64,000 nucleotides of DNA from Rhizobium redzepovicii (GTDB taxonomy: Bacteria; Pseudomonadota; Alphaproteobacteria; Rhizobiales; Rhizobiaceae). The translations under genes and the position numbers were made by a program. How positions within the stretch are numbered: the first letter of the stretch is position 1; every line of letters begins with the position of its first letter. Positions 1 to 7,462 of the stretch are shown piece after piece. The DNA lies in the NCBI RefSeq assembly GCF_019793435.1, contig NZ_JAILYH010000026.1, positions 1-64,000 on the forward strand, given 5' to 3'. Under the pieces are notes generated by a model that saw only the letters and a list, made by a program, of their open reading frames with translations, did no database searches and was not told where the DNA came from.

Positions 1-33
1 CCTTTATGAACCGGACGACGCTTGAGGACGGTG

Positions 34-489
34 TTATTGTTGGCCGTCCTTCGGACCCTTTATGTAATCACAGATTGACGTGAAATAGAGAGTTTCCCCG
101 GCGTGTTCGGCTTTTGACAAGCCGAATTCGACGACGAATTTCTTATCGCTGTAGTTATATGCCGAAGCGATGAACTCTCCTAAACGACCGCAATCTCCCA
201 TACCGGAACCCGTATACATCGACAGGTTTTTGCCCTTGAAGGTTCCCTTCAGCACTTTCTGGATCTCAAATTCGCCACGCGTCATCCGTATTGTTTCGCC
301 GTCCGACCCGCCACCCGGCATCTAGACACCGTAAGTCACCAGCTTCATGCGGCCTCTTACGACCAAATCGGAACTAGCGAAGCTTTCTTTCGTGGACACC
401 TCTTTGCAACTACAGGCGGATGCTTCCGAGGCCGACAGCGCCAGCAAAGCCGAGGCGACAACCAAAACTGCTGCGCGATATGAATTCAT
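34..489 (-). pseudogene. Secreted Cys-rich (TIMP/NTR-like) protein broken by an in-frame amber codon
   Basis: Reading the minus strand from the ATG at 489 gives a signal peptide (MNSYRAAVLVVASALLALSA...) cut after ASA, so the mature protein would begin with CSC. This Cys-x-Cys N-terminus followed by FASSDLVVRG resembles bacterial proteins with a tissue-inhibitor-of-metalloproteinase (netrin-like) fold. Codon 56 is TAG (322-324), and the same frame resumes at once with ATG (319-321) and runs 95 codons to TAA at 34-36. The downstream part keeps paired cysteines (GDCGRLG, SICDYI). Nothing else is disrupted, so this is either a recent pseudogene or a base-call error. The family call is tentative; the single in-frame stop is seen directly. 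Confidence 0.6.
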
Positions 490-548
490 GGAAATCCCTC
501 ATCGACGTCACCTATGCGAATCGATTCATAGCATGACCGCAGATCGGG

Positions 549-821
549 TTAGAATGATGAGATGATCGTCCTCAGTATGGCTAGAAACCGAAAATTCCTG
601 GCGACGGGCGGAGGTCTGGGGGTGGCCGAATTGGCGGGTTTCAATTCCCGACCGTTCTCGACATAAAGTCCCATCGGTGAAAAATCGGAGCGGTACATGC
701 CGGCGTTGACGGCGAGCGTCGGCGTTTTCCCTTCGGCGCGAACAGCTTCCGCAATGCTCGAAAACGTGCGGTACGGCGCGCCATCGGCGTTCTTCCCAAA
801 CAATCTGAGGTCGGCTAACAT
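549..821 (-). pseudogene. Phosphodiester glycosidase (NAGPA/DUF2233) fragment
   Basis: The minus-strand frame reads DLRLFGKNADGAPYRTF, then VNAGMYRSDFSPMGLYVENG and RELKPANSATP, the N-terminal core of the phosphodiester glycosidase family (NAGPA domain, DUF2233). Family members are normally about 250 residues and secreted. Here only about 70 recognisable residues remain, with no signal peptide upstream and a frame that turns to nonsense after SATP. It is a decayed remnant with no expected function. The family resemblance is clear although the fragment is short. Confidence 0.6.
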
Positions 822-1030
822 CCACGACGCTTGTGTACGATGAGAGTGATGAGATTGCCCTGCCCAGAGGCGAGCAATCCACCGCCTGGCAACAGCGAAC
901 CCAAAAATTGTGCTCGGAAAAGAAAGAATGCGTCAATCTCTATCCTGGTTCGGACTGGCCTTTCAGCGTCAGCAAGGTTGGCGAACACTTCTATATTGTG
1001 TATCAAAACTTCATTGACGCGTTTCCCTAG
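809..1030 (+). pseudogene. C-terminal fragment of an unrecognised protein
   Basis: An open plus frame from 809 to the stop at 1028-1030 ends in sequence that looks like genuine protein: two cysteines (KLCSEKKECVNLYPG) and an aromatic tail (GEHFYIVYQNFIDAFP). It has no good start codon or ribosome binding site; the first candidate is a GTG at 833. The frame is closed by TGA at 806-808, inside the neighbouring NAGPA fragment on the other strand. It looks like the 3' end of a gene joined to another gene's end by a deletion. Function unknown. Confidence 0.35.
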
Positions 1031-1125
1031 CGATCTCGTAGGGACGGATGCACGATCCGCCTGTCGCCCCAGTGCCGACTGGACAGCCGGCGCGATCGAT
1101 AGTGGCTTGCGGGAAATCGCTGCGA

Positions 1126-1338
1126 TCACCTGTCGTTGATCGTGGGAAGGTGCGTTTCGACCTCTACGCGGCGCCGCTCATCCAGCGGCTCAATGTTCTT
1201 CTGCCAGAAAGCCTCGGCCTCCGGCGTGTCATCCTCCCAGTGGCGGATCTTGACGATATTATCATCGATCTTGGCCAGCCGTTTACCGCCCAGTCGCAGA
1301 TATTCATCCGCCAGTTCTTTCGATCGGGTCGTATGCAT
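1126..1338 (-). CDS. Small conserved hypothetical protein (70 aa)
   Basis: A 70-residue hydrophilic protein beginning MHTTRSKELADEYLRLGGKR and ending HLPTINDR. I chose the ATG at 1338 because GGAGGAG lies seven bases upstream; a longer in-frame start at 1353 would place that Shine-Dalgarno inside the gene. There is no signal peptide, membrane segment or known motif. The composition is rich in Asp, Glu, Arg and Lys with one Trp-containing helix (IRHWEDDTPEAEAFW). It stands alone between the remnants upstream and ftsZ2. Function unknown; codon use matches the genome. Confidence 0.6.
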   Translation of the reverse strand: MHTTRSKELADEYLRLGGKRLAKIDDNIVKIRHWEDDTPEAEAFWQKNIEPLDERRRVEVETHLPTINDR

Positions 1339-1624
1339 GTCGCGCTCCTCCATAGGTGAACTAAAAGACCGATCGTCCTTCCAGTTAAACAGCACGGGTG
1401 CGATCCTGGTTCCAATTCATGGGCCGAAACCGGTCCACGCATCCAGTTCAAGGAGTGGCCGCCACGGCGCCCTCCCTGAAAAGCACCAAGCCCCGTCCCG
1501 ATCTTGATCTCTCCCGCTGAGACGTCTTTCGCCTCGCCTCCGCCTTGTTGGGCGGCTATCCTAAGCGCCGATTCGCTATCCGCGACGAGGGCGTGGCGTG
1601 AACGAAGCATCAAAGGAGAGCGCG

Positions 1625-2647
1625 ATGACGGACGCCAAGGGCGGCATTTCGGGACTGCGGCCGCACATTACTGTGATCGGCGTCGGCGGTGGTGGTGGCA
1701 ATGCGATCAACAATATGATCGCGGAAAACCTGGCAGGCGTCGAATTCGTCGCCGCAAACACGGATGCTCAGGTGCTCGCCACCTCCAAGGCGACGCGCCG
1801 TATCCAGCTCGGCGCCAATGTGACCGAGGGTCTGGGCGCCGGTTCCCTGCCGGAGGTCGGCCACGCGGCGGCCGAGGAATCGATCGATGAGATCATGGAT
1901 CACCTGGCCGGCTCGCACATGTGCTTCGTCACCGCCGGCATGGGCGGCGGAACGGGCACGGGCGCAGCACCCGTCATCGCCCGCGCCGCACGTGCGGCCG
2001 GCATCCTGACGGTTGGCGTCGTCACCAAGCCCTTTACCTTCGAAGGCAACCGCCGCATGCGGATGGCGGAAATCGGCATCGAGGCGCTTCGCCAGGCGGC
2101 CGATACGGTCATCGTCATCCCCAACCAGAACCTTTTCCGCATTGCCGATGCGAAAACCACTTTCGCCGATGCCTTCATGACGGCCGACCGCGTGCTCTAT
2201 GCCGGCGTTGGCTGCATCACCGACCTGATTGTCAAGGAAGGCCTGATCAACCTCGATTTTGCCGACGTGAAATCGGTCATGCGCGGCATGGGCCGCGCCA
2301 TGATGGGCACTGGCGAAGCCTCCGGTGAAAGCCGCGCGATGAAGGCGGCGGAAGCGGCAATTGCCAACCCGCTTCTCGACGATATCTCGATGCGGGGCGC
2401 CAGGGGCGTGCTGATCTCGATCTCCGGCGGTTCGGATATGACCCTGTTCGAAGTCGACGAAGCCGCAAGCCGCATTCGCGACGAAGTGCAGGACGACGCC
2501 GATATCGTCGTCGGCGCGATTTTCGACCGCAGCCTTGACGGCAGGTTCCGCGTCTCGGTCGTGGCGACCGGCCTGGAAGGCGGCGCCGTGCCCACCTCCG
2601 CTTCTCAGCCAGCCGTAGAGCAGATCCAGACGCGCACGCTGCAATAG
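1625..2647 (+). CDS. ftsZ2: Cell division protein FtsZ, short second copy
   Basis: A tubulin-like GTPase of 340 residues. The nucleotide-binding signature GMGGGTGTGAAP is intact, preceded by VIGVGGGGGNAINN at the N-terminus and followed by the T7-loop region (LINLDFADVKSVM), whose Asp completes GTP hydrolysis in the neighbouring subunit. The start is the ATG at 1625 with AAAGGAGAG just upstream; a GTG at 1598 is less likely. The protein stops soon after the globular C-terminal domain (SVVATGLEGG) and lacks the long linker and the terminal peptide that binds FtsA/ZipA-type partners. Rhizobia carry a full-length FtsZ1 in the dcw cluster and a truncated FtsZ2 such as this. It is monocistronic here, outside any division cluster. 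Confidence 0.93.
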   Translation: MTDAKGGISGLRPHITVIGVGGGGGNAINNMIAENLAGVEFVAANTDAQVLATSKATRRIQLGANVTEGLGAGSLPEVGHAAAEESIDEIMDHLAGSHMCFVTAGMGGGTGTGAAPVIARAARAAGILTVGVVTKPFTFEGNRRMRMAEIGIEALRQAADTVIVIPNQNLFRIADAKTTFADAFMTADRVLYAGVGCITDLIVKEGLINLDFADVKSVMRGMGRAMMGTGEASGESRAMKAAEAAIANPLLDDISMRGARGVLISISGGSDMTLFEVDEAASRIRDEVQDDADIVVGAIFDRSLDGRFRVSVVATGLEGGAVPTSASQPAVEQIQTRTLQ

Positions 2648-2854
2648 CGCCATATCGTGGCTAAGCGTCGCCCGGTGCAAGAACGGACGGGGCGACGTCG
2701 CCGCTTGGCCAGCTGAAACCCGGTCAGCGAAGAGCATGTCCAAGATATCCAGACACGGAGATTTCGACGATCTCCGAATTTGGGATGTAGAGAGTATCCC
2801 CTGCGGAAAATCATAGACGACGTTGGAGATGAATCGTCTCCGCTAAGGAGAGCG

Positions 2855-2905
2855 TCATTCTGAGGCGCAGAAGCCGAAGGCTGGCGCCTCGAAGGACGAG
2901 CCGGG
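2855..2905. repeat. Intergenic palindromic repeat (CATTCTGAGG...CCTCGAAGGACG type)
   Basis: The 300-base gap between ftsZ2 and the XRE regulator holds no gene. It contains the rhizobial intergenic motif CATTCTGAGGCGC...GCGCCTCGAAGGACG, with a perfect seven-base stem GAGGCGC/GCGCCTC at 2862-2868 and 2884-2890. A related copy lies near 27600. A short palindrome GGAGATGAATCGTCTCC sits just before it. Confidence 0.6.
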
Positions 2906-2947
2906 TGCGCCTCGCATAAGTCCCGCACTGAGAACCCGACTAATACC

Positions 2948-3772
2948 TCACCCCACCAGCCCTCTGATTTTCTCCGCATCCTCCGCCGTGGCAGGATTAT
3001 ACACCACCATGCTGAGATCCGGGCGGCCATCCACCTGAAATGCTGAGTATTCGAAGGCGAGCAACCCCAGCACCGGGTGCTTGATGTGTTTGGCGCCCTC
3101 GCCGTGGGTGCGGACATCGTTGTCACGCCACATTTCCAGGAATTCCGGGCTCTTGCGGCAGAGTTCGTCGACCAAGGGCTCGACCTCGGCCGCAGCACCC
3201 GCGCGGGCCGCGTCCACACGGAAGGCTGCAACGACGAAGCGGGCGACGCTTTCCCAGTCGTGCTGGGCTGCGCGCACGCGCGGCTCGAGGAAGATGAAGC
3301 GCAGCACGTTGCGTTCTTCCGGCGGCAGTGCGCCGTAGTCGGTCAGCAGCATGGTTGCCGCCCGGTTCCAGGCAATCACGTCCCAGATGGCGTTGCGGAT
3401 CAGCGCCGGGCTCGGGTCCAGTGCATCGAGCACGCCCTGCAGCCTGGGCGTCACCCCGTCTTGCCTGCAATAGCGCACCTCGGGCGGGCGGCCGAGGCCG
3501 ATAAGGAAAAGATGCTCGCGCTCGATATCGGTGAGCATCAGCGCCCGCGAAATCCGGTCGAGCACGTCGGCCGACGGCGCGCCGCCGCGCCCCTGCTCCA
3601 GCCAGGTGTACCAGGTGGGGCTGATATTGGCGCGGCCTGCTACCTCCTCGCGGCGTAGCCCCGGCGTGCGGCGACGCTCGCCGGCAAAGCCGAGCGCGGC
3701 CGGATCGAGCTTGGCGCGGCGGTCCTTCAGATAGGCGCCCAGCCGGTTTTCGGAGGTGACGAATTCGCTCAT
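2948..3772 (-). CDS. XRE-family transcriptional regulator with MmyB-like sensor domain
   Basis: A 274-residue regulator. The N-terminus (LGAYLKDRRAKLDPAALG, then RRTPGLRREEVAGRANISPTWYTWLEQGR) is the characteristic helix-turn-helix of the MmyB-type XRE subfamily. The C-terminal two thirds (from about residue 105, DPSPALIRNAIWDVIAWN) is the MmyB-like ligand-binding domain, which in a structurally studied homologue binds a fatty acid. The start is the ATG at 3772; an ATG at 3784 would add four residues. It is transcribed divergently from an SDR gene across a 91-base gap containing duplicated TACCATGATA sites. In this subfamily the regulator usually represses the neighbouring oxidoreductase, so that is the probable target. 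Confidence 0.88.
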   Translation of the reverse strand: MSEFVTSENRLGAYLKDRRAKLDPAALGFAGERRRTPGLRREEVAGRANISPTWYTWLEQGRGGAPSADVLDRISRALMLTDIEREHLFLIGLGRPPEVRYCRQDGVTPRLQGVLDALDPSPALIRNAIWDVIAWNRAATMLLTDYGALPPEERNVLRFIFLEPRVRAAQHDWESVARFVVAAFRVDAARAGAAAEVEPLVDELCRKSPEFLEMWRDNDVRTHGEGAKHIKHPVLGLLAFEYSAFQVDGRPDLSMVVYNPATAEDAEKIRGLVG

Positions 3773-3786
3773 CCTGTTATGCATTA

Positions 3787-3818
3787 TACCATGATAATAT
3801 CACTACTTTACCATGATA
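3787..3818. promoter_or_regulatory. Duplicated operator TACCATGATA in divergent promoter
   Basis: Two identical 10-base sequences, TACCATGATA, lie at 3787-3796 and 3809-3818, 22 bases apart, which is two helical turns. They occupy the short gap between the XRE regulator and the SDR gene and flank a TATTATC-like AT-rich stretch that could serve as a -10 element. This arrangement suits one dimer on the same helix face. Binding by the adjacent regulator is inferred. Confidence 0.5.
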
Positions 3819-3863
3819 GCAGCGTGGTCGATATCTGTCTCCAGCAAAACAGGAGACGCTGAC

Positions 3864-4748
3864 ATGCGCGTATTCGTAACCGGAGCCACCGGCTGGGTTG
3901 GCTCGGCCGTCGTTAGTGAATTGATCGCCGGCGGACACCAGGCGCTTGGCCTCACCCGCTCGGAAAAAGGAGCTGAGGAATTGGCGGCCGCCGGCGCTGC
4001 GGTCCATCGCGGCATGCTCGAGGATGTAGAGAGCCTGAAGCGCGGCGCCGCCGAGGCCGATGGCGTCATCCATACGGGCTTCAACCATGATTTCTCGAAA
4101 TTCGCCGAAAACTGCGCCCTCGACCGGCGCGCCATCGAGGCGCTCGGCGAAGCTCTCCAAGGCTCCAGCCGTCCCCTGCTGGTCACCGCAGGCCTCGGCC
4201 ATGCGCCCGGCCGCGTCGGCACCGAAAAAGATCCGCCCATGCCCACCACAGAGACCTATCCCCGCGCCTCGGAAATCACCGCGGTATCACTTGCGGCACG
4301 CGGCGTGCGCGCCTCGACTGTCCGGCTTCCGCCTTCGGTGCATGGCCACGGCGATCACGGTTTCGTGCCGATCCTGATCGATTTCGCCCGGCGGACGGGC
4401 GTTTCGGCCTATATCGGCGAAGGCCAGAACCGATGGCCGGCGGTGCACAGGCTCGACGCCGCCCGCCTCTATCGGCTGGCGCTGGAGCGCGGCGCCGTGG
4501 GCGGCCCCTTCCTCGCGGTCGCCGAGGAGGGCGTGCCGTTCCGGAAGATCGCCGAGGTGATCGGGCGGCGGCTCAATGTTCCGGTGGTCTCGAAGTCGCG
4601 CGAGGAAGCGGCTGCGCATTTCGGCTGGTTCGCGATGTTCGCGGGCTTCGACGTGCCAACGTCGAGCGAGCACACCCGCGCGCTCCTCAACTGGCAGCCC
4701 ACCCAGCCGGACCTGCTCGCCGATATTGACCACGCGGCTTATTTTTAA
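3864..4748 (+). CDS. SDR-family NAD(P)-dependent epimerase/dehydratase-like oxidoreductase
   Basis: An extended short-chain dehydrogenase/reductase of 294 residues. It opens MRVFVTGATGWVGSAVV, a Rossmann dinucleotide site of the GxxGxxG form. The usual YxxxK catalytic pair is not plain: the matching region reads TYPRASEITAVSLAARGVRA, as in atypical SDRs that lack the canonical Lys. Later RLPPSVHGHGDHGFVP resembles the substrate-side loop of NmrA/epimerase-like members. The start at 3864 has AGGAG upstream. It is divergent from the XRE regulator, the common pairing for enzymes of this kind in rhizobia. The substrate is unknown. Confidence 0.85.
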   Translation: MRVFVTGATGWVGSAVVSELIAGGHQALGLTRSEKGAEELAAAGAAVHRGMLEDVESLKRGAAEADGVIHTGFNHDFSKFAENCALDRRAIEALGEALQGSSRPLLVTAGLGHAPGRVGTEKDPPMPTTETYPRASEITAVSLAARGVRASTVRLPPSVHGHGDHGFVPILIDFARRTGVSAYIGEGQNRWPAVHRLDAARLYRLALERGAVGGPFLAVAEEGVPFRKIAEVIGRRLNVPVVSKSREEAAAHFGWFAMFAGFDVPTSSEHTRALLNWQPTQPDLLADIDHAAYF

Positions 4749-4845
4749 GAGCTCATCCTCACGCCCACCCGCAGGAGCATCGCCGCCCCCAACAAGCCGA
4801 AAGCCGGGGTCGGCTTGCCTGCAGACTTAAAGGGGAATTCTTCGC

Positions 4846-5055
4846 CTACCGCATCCGCCCCTCATTCATATCGGAGGGATCGTAGTTGATGTCCCAATCC
4901 TTCTGCGGGTTCTTCTTGTCGGGCGGGTTCTTGTGCACTGTTGCATCTTCGGAGCCGGTGATGACGGTCGGCTTGGCGCTGGCAACGCCGGTGCTCTTCC
5001 TGTCGGCGCGGGATTTGGCGAACTGGCCGGCCGCGTCTTTCTCGGGGTTGGCCAT
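4846..5055 (-). CDS. Small hydrophilic protein, second gene of a stress-type pair
   Basis: A 69-residue, very hydrophilic protein (MANPEKDAAGQFAKSRADRK ... DWDINYDPSDMNEGRMR) with no membrane segment, no cysteine and a disordered-looking composition. Its ATG at 5055 lies one base after the TGA of the preceding gene (TGAGATG), so the two are translationally coupled and share the general-stress promoter at 5286-5310. No family function is known to me. The context suggests a protein made in stationary phase or under stress. Confidence 0.65.
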   Translation of the reverse strand: MANPEKDAAGQFAKSRADRKSTGVASAKPTVITGSEDATVHKNPPDKKNPQKDWDINYDPSDMNEGRMR

Positions 5056-5056
5056 C

Positions 5057-5257
5057 TCATTCGCCCTTCTGCTTCAGCGCATCGCCGAGATCCTTGGTCT
5101 CGGGATCGCGGTTGTTTTCGCCCTTCGCGTCGCGATCACGATCCGGATCGTCTTTGGCTTTGAGATAGCCGTGCGGGGTGTTTCCCTTCGGGCCTTCCCA
5201 TCGGGGCGACTGATCTGTGGTGCCGGGAGCGCCATCTTTGGGGGTCGTCATGCCCAT
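5057..5257 (-). CDS. Small hydrophilic protein under a general-stress promoter
   Basis: A 66-residue charged protein rich in Asp, Lys, Pro and Gly (MGMTTPKDGAPGTTDQSPRW ... DLGDALKQKGE). The start at 5257 is fixed by a strong AAGGAGGAACG ribosome site; the longer upstream frame would run through the promoter. A GGAAC-N17-GTT promoter ends 29 bases before the ATG. It looks intrinsically disordered, like many small proteins of the alphaproteobacterial general stress response. No specific function can be assigned. Confidence 0.65.
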   Translation of the reverse strand: MGMTTPKDGAPGTTDQSPRWEGPKGNTPHGYLKAKDDPDRDRDAKGENNRDPETKDLGDALKQKGE

Positions 5258-5285
5258 CGTCGTTCCTCCTTGGTTGAAGAGGAAA

Positions 5286-5310
5286 AACCGGGAAAGGCGC
5301 CAAGTGTTCC
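5286..5310 (-). promoter_or_regulatory. EcfG/RpoE2-type general stress promoter (minus)
   Basis: On the minus strand GGAAC (5310-5306) is followed after 17 bases by GTT, within GGTT at 5289-5286. This matches the alphaproteobacterial EcfG consensus, equivalent to GGAAC-N18/19-TT reported for Sinorhizobium RpoE2. It lies 29 bases upstream of the ATG at 5257. Confidence 0.75.
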
Positions 5311-5322
5311 CGCAGAAAATAT

Positions 5323-5347
5323 GGAACAGTGTCGTCCCCCAACGGTT
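5323..5347 (+). promoter_or_regulatory. EcfG/RpoE2-type general stress promoter (plus)
   Basis: GGAAC at 5323-5327, then 17 bases, then GTT at 5345-5347. This is the mirror image of the promoter on the other strand, with only 12 bases between the two GGAAC boxes. It lies 36 bases before the ATG at 5383. Confidence 0.75.
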
Positions 5348-5382
5348 GTCCCGAGGTCGCAACCTCGAACAGGGAGCCGAAA

Positions 5383-5556
5383 ATGAGCAAGACCAACGTC
5401 CGTGAACTACAGAAACGCGCCGAACAGCAGGTCAAAAACACCAGCGCCGGCGGCCACCTCGGCGGCACATATTTCGGTCAGCAGCCCGACGGCAAAACTG
5501 CCTCGGACAGCAGCAACGACAGTGCCAAGGCGCGGCCGAACGACGGGAGCAATTGA
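5383..5556 (+). CDS. Small hydrophilic protein (57 aa), divergent stress gene
   Basis: A 57-residue protein, MSKTNVRELQKRAEQQVKNT followed by a Gly/Ser/Asp-rich tail with GGHLGGTYFGQQ. The start at 5383 has AGGGAG five bases upstream. It has no signal peptide or membrane segment and appears largely disordered. It diverges from the two-gene unit at 5257-4846, and both directions carry matching general-stress promoters, so all three small genes are probably co-induced. Function unknown. Confidence 0.65.
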   Translation: MSKTNVRELQKRAEQQVKNTSAGGHLGGTYFGQQPDGKTASDSSNDSAKARPNDGSN

Positions 5557-5623
5557 GCGGCGCGTGCCGCCAGCTTACCTGGTGGCGATATCACCGCCAA
5601 CAGTTGTGTGGAAGCGCCACCTT

Positions 5624-5672
5624 TCCCTCATTTCTGTTCTCGGGCTTTGACCCAAGGACAGAGATGAGGAAC
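5624..5672. repeat. Palindromic intergenic repeat within a 340-base gene-free gap
   Basis: CCTCATTTCTGT at the left pairs with ACAGAGATGAGG at the right around CTCGGGCTTTGACC. The same TCGGGCTTT core recurs near 51220. The rest of 5557-5896 shows no gene; frames across it have no ribosome site and poor codon use. Confidence 0.55.
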
Positions 5673-5896
5673 CCAGTGAGCGCTTCCTGTCAAATGTTGT
5701 ACAGGCATGCACACGCCGCAACCCCCGCCTGTTCATTGACCGACAACGCCTCTGCCCTACCTTCTACTCGCGGCCGGCCGAGGGGATAGGAGCCGGGGCG
5801 AAAGCGGAGGGGCGACGTGGCATCCTATTCTATCGACGATGCCGGGAGCTTGCTCCCGTTTCGTAATTCAGCCCCGGTAGCCCTGGCGCAATCGCG

Positions 5897-6340
5897 CTAT
5901 TCCTGGATATCGGGCTCGATCACCCTGGCGAGGTTTTTCAGCGACTCCTGCCAGCCGAGATAACACGCCTCCGGCGGGATGAGGTCGGGCACGCCTGCCT
6001 GGGTGATATCAACCTCGGTACCGACCAAGACCTTTTTCAGCGTCACGGTAACTTCCATTTCGCCCGGCAGGTTCGGATCGTCGAACTTGTCGGTGTAGCG
6101 GACGCGTTCGCCCGGGACGAGTTCGCGGAATTCGCCGCCGAAGGCATGGCTGTTGCCGGTGGTGTAGTTGCGGAACGACATTCTGAACGTGCCGCCGACG
6201 ACCGGCTCCATATGATGAACGGTGCACAGAAAGCCATTCGGCGGCAGCCACTTGGCAAGCGCGTCCGCCTCGATAAAGGCGCGATAGACCTTTTCCGGGC
6301 TGGTCGCGAAAACGCGGTGCAGGCGTATGGTGTTCGGCAT
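5897..6340 (-). CDS. SRPBCC (AHSA1-like) domain protein
   Basis: A 147-residue single-domain protein of the START/SRPBCC ligand-binding fold. Diagnostic pieces are the N-terminal FATSPEKVYRAFIEADALAKWLPP, the central GGTFRMSFRNYTTG and the C-terminal LGWQESLKNLARVIEP helix that closes the cavity. The start is the ATG at 6340 with AAGGATCACC upstream. Members of the AHSA1 group bind hydrophobic ligands, and the exact role is rarely known. It is followed after a gap by a separately transcribed DJ-1 family gene in the same orientation. Confidence 0.85.
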   Translation of the reverse strand: MPNTIRLHRVFATSPEKVYRAFIEADALAKWLPPNGFLCTVHHMEPVVGGTFRMSFRNYTTGNSHAFGGEFRELVPGERVRYTDKFDDPNLPGEMEVTVTLKKVLVGTEVDITQAGVPDLIPPEACYLGWQESLKNLARVIEPDIQE

Positions 6341-6543
6341 GGTGGTGATCCTTGTGGTGGACGAAATGAACAAGCTAAGGACGGACAAGCCTTCGCCGAT
6401 CCGACACGGGATCGATCTTTTCTTCAAGAAAAATCGCGTGAGGCTGCGCAGCCGTCAGCTGGGCATGCCTTCGAACTGCGGAAGGTGAAGGGGCGTTGCC
6501 CAAGCCAGCCGCCGTTTGGTGAACATCTCGACACCCGACTGTA

Positions 6544-7221
6544 TCAGCTCAGCGCATGCAGCAGCAGGCGTGCGGCCTGCTTCGACGAGGCCGGATTCTG
6601 CCCGGTAATCAGTTGATCGTCCTGGACGACATGCACCGCCCAGTCTGCCGTCGTCGAAAACTTCGCCCCCTGCTCTTTCAGCACGTCCTCGAGCAGGTAA
6701 GGCACGACCTCGACGAGCTGCACTGCGGCCTCCTCGGAATTGGTAAATCCGGTCACCGTCCGACCCTTTGCGATCGGCCCGCCGTCCGGAGCCTTGACCT
6801 TGGTCAGTATCCCCGGCGCGTGACAGACGAGCGCCAGCGGTTTTCCCGCAGCAAGCGTCTCCTCTATCAACGTGTGGGCGTTGCGGTCGTTTGTCAGATC
6901 CCAGAGCGGGCCATGGCCGCCGGGAAAGAACACGCTGTCATAATCGGCCTGGTCGATGTCAGACAGTTTTAGCGTGTTGGCAAGCGCAGCCGTTGCCGAC
7001 GGGTCGCGTTCGAACCGGCGCGTGTCGTCGGTCTGAAACGCCGGCTCGTTGCTCTTCGGATCAAGCGGAGGCTGACCTCCTTTGGGCGAAGCGAGCACGA
7101 CCTCGGCCCCGGCATCACGGAAGACGAAATAAGGGGCGGCGAGTTCCTCGAGCCAGAATCCGGTCTTCTTGCCGGTATTTCCCAGCTGGTCATGCGATGT
7201 GAGAACCATGAGAATTTTCAT
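6544..7221 (-). CDS. DJ-1/PfpI (Hsp31-like) class I glutamine amidotransferase-like protein
   Basis: A 225-residue protein of the DJ-1/PfpI superfamily. The nucleophile elbow LVCHAPG holds the catalytic Cys with a following His, and an early Glu-containing region (LASPKGGQPPLDPKSN) is typical of the Hsp31/YDR533C-like branch. FFPGGHGPLWDL marks the loop that lines the active site. Members act as glyoxalase III, deglycase or chaperone on methylglyoxal-modified proteins, and several are stress-induced. Its full length and intact Cys-His suggest an active enzyme. Its orientation and the gap to the SRPBCC gene suggest independent transcription. Confidence 0.88.
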   Translation of the reverse strand: MKILMVLTSHDQLGNTGKKTGFWLEELAAPYFVFRDAGAEVVLASPKGGQPPLDPKSNEPAFQTDDTRRFERDPSATAALANTLKLSDIDQADYDSVFFPGGHGPLWDLTNDRNAHTLIEETLAAGKPLALVCHAPGILTKVKAPDGGPIAKGRTVTGFTNSEEAAVQLVEVVPYLLEDVLKEQGAKFSTTADWAVHVVQDDQLITGQNPASSKQAARLLLHALS

Positions 7222-7462
7222 TGCCCAGCTCCTTCGGCCGGCCGGAGGACAAAGTCCCCCGCGTCCGGTTTAACGGTGAAATACTGCCTGCAATCTCATG
7301 TTGAAGTGGAAGAAATCATAGATCGACTGCACCCGCGATACAAGTGTCGCTCAAACCCTGCACCGACCAGCCTCTGTACGTTCCGAGGCTCCGGTGTATG
7401 AAGAGGGACGGATTGCCCATAGGATCGATCCGATCGCGTTGGCCATTCCAGGGACCTGAAAA

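Noticed and set aside
1610..2743. 377-codon open frame on the minus strand across ftsZ2
   Set aside because: It is the antisense shadow of a high-GC gene: His/Ala/Gly/Arg-rich product, no ribosome site, while the plus frame has the complete FtsZ signature.
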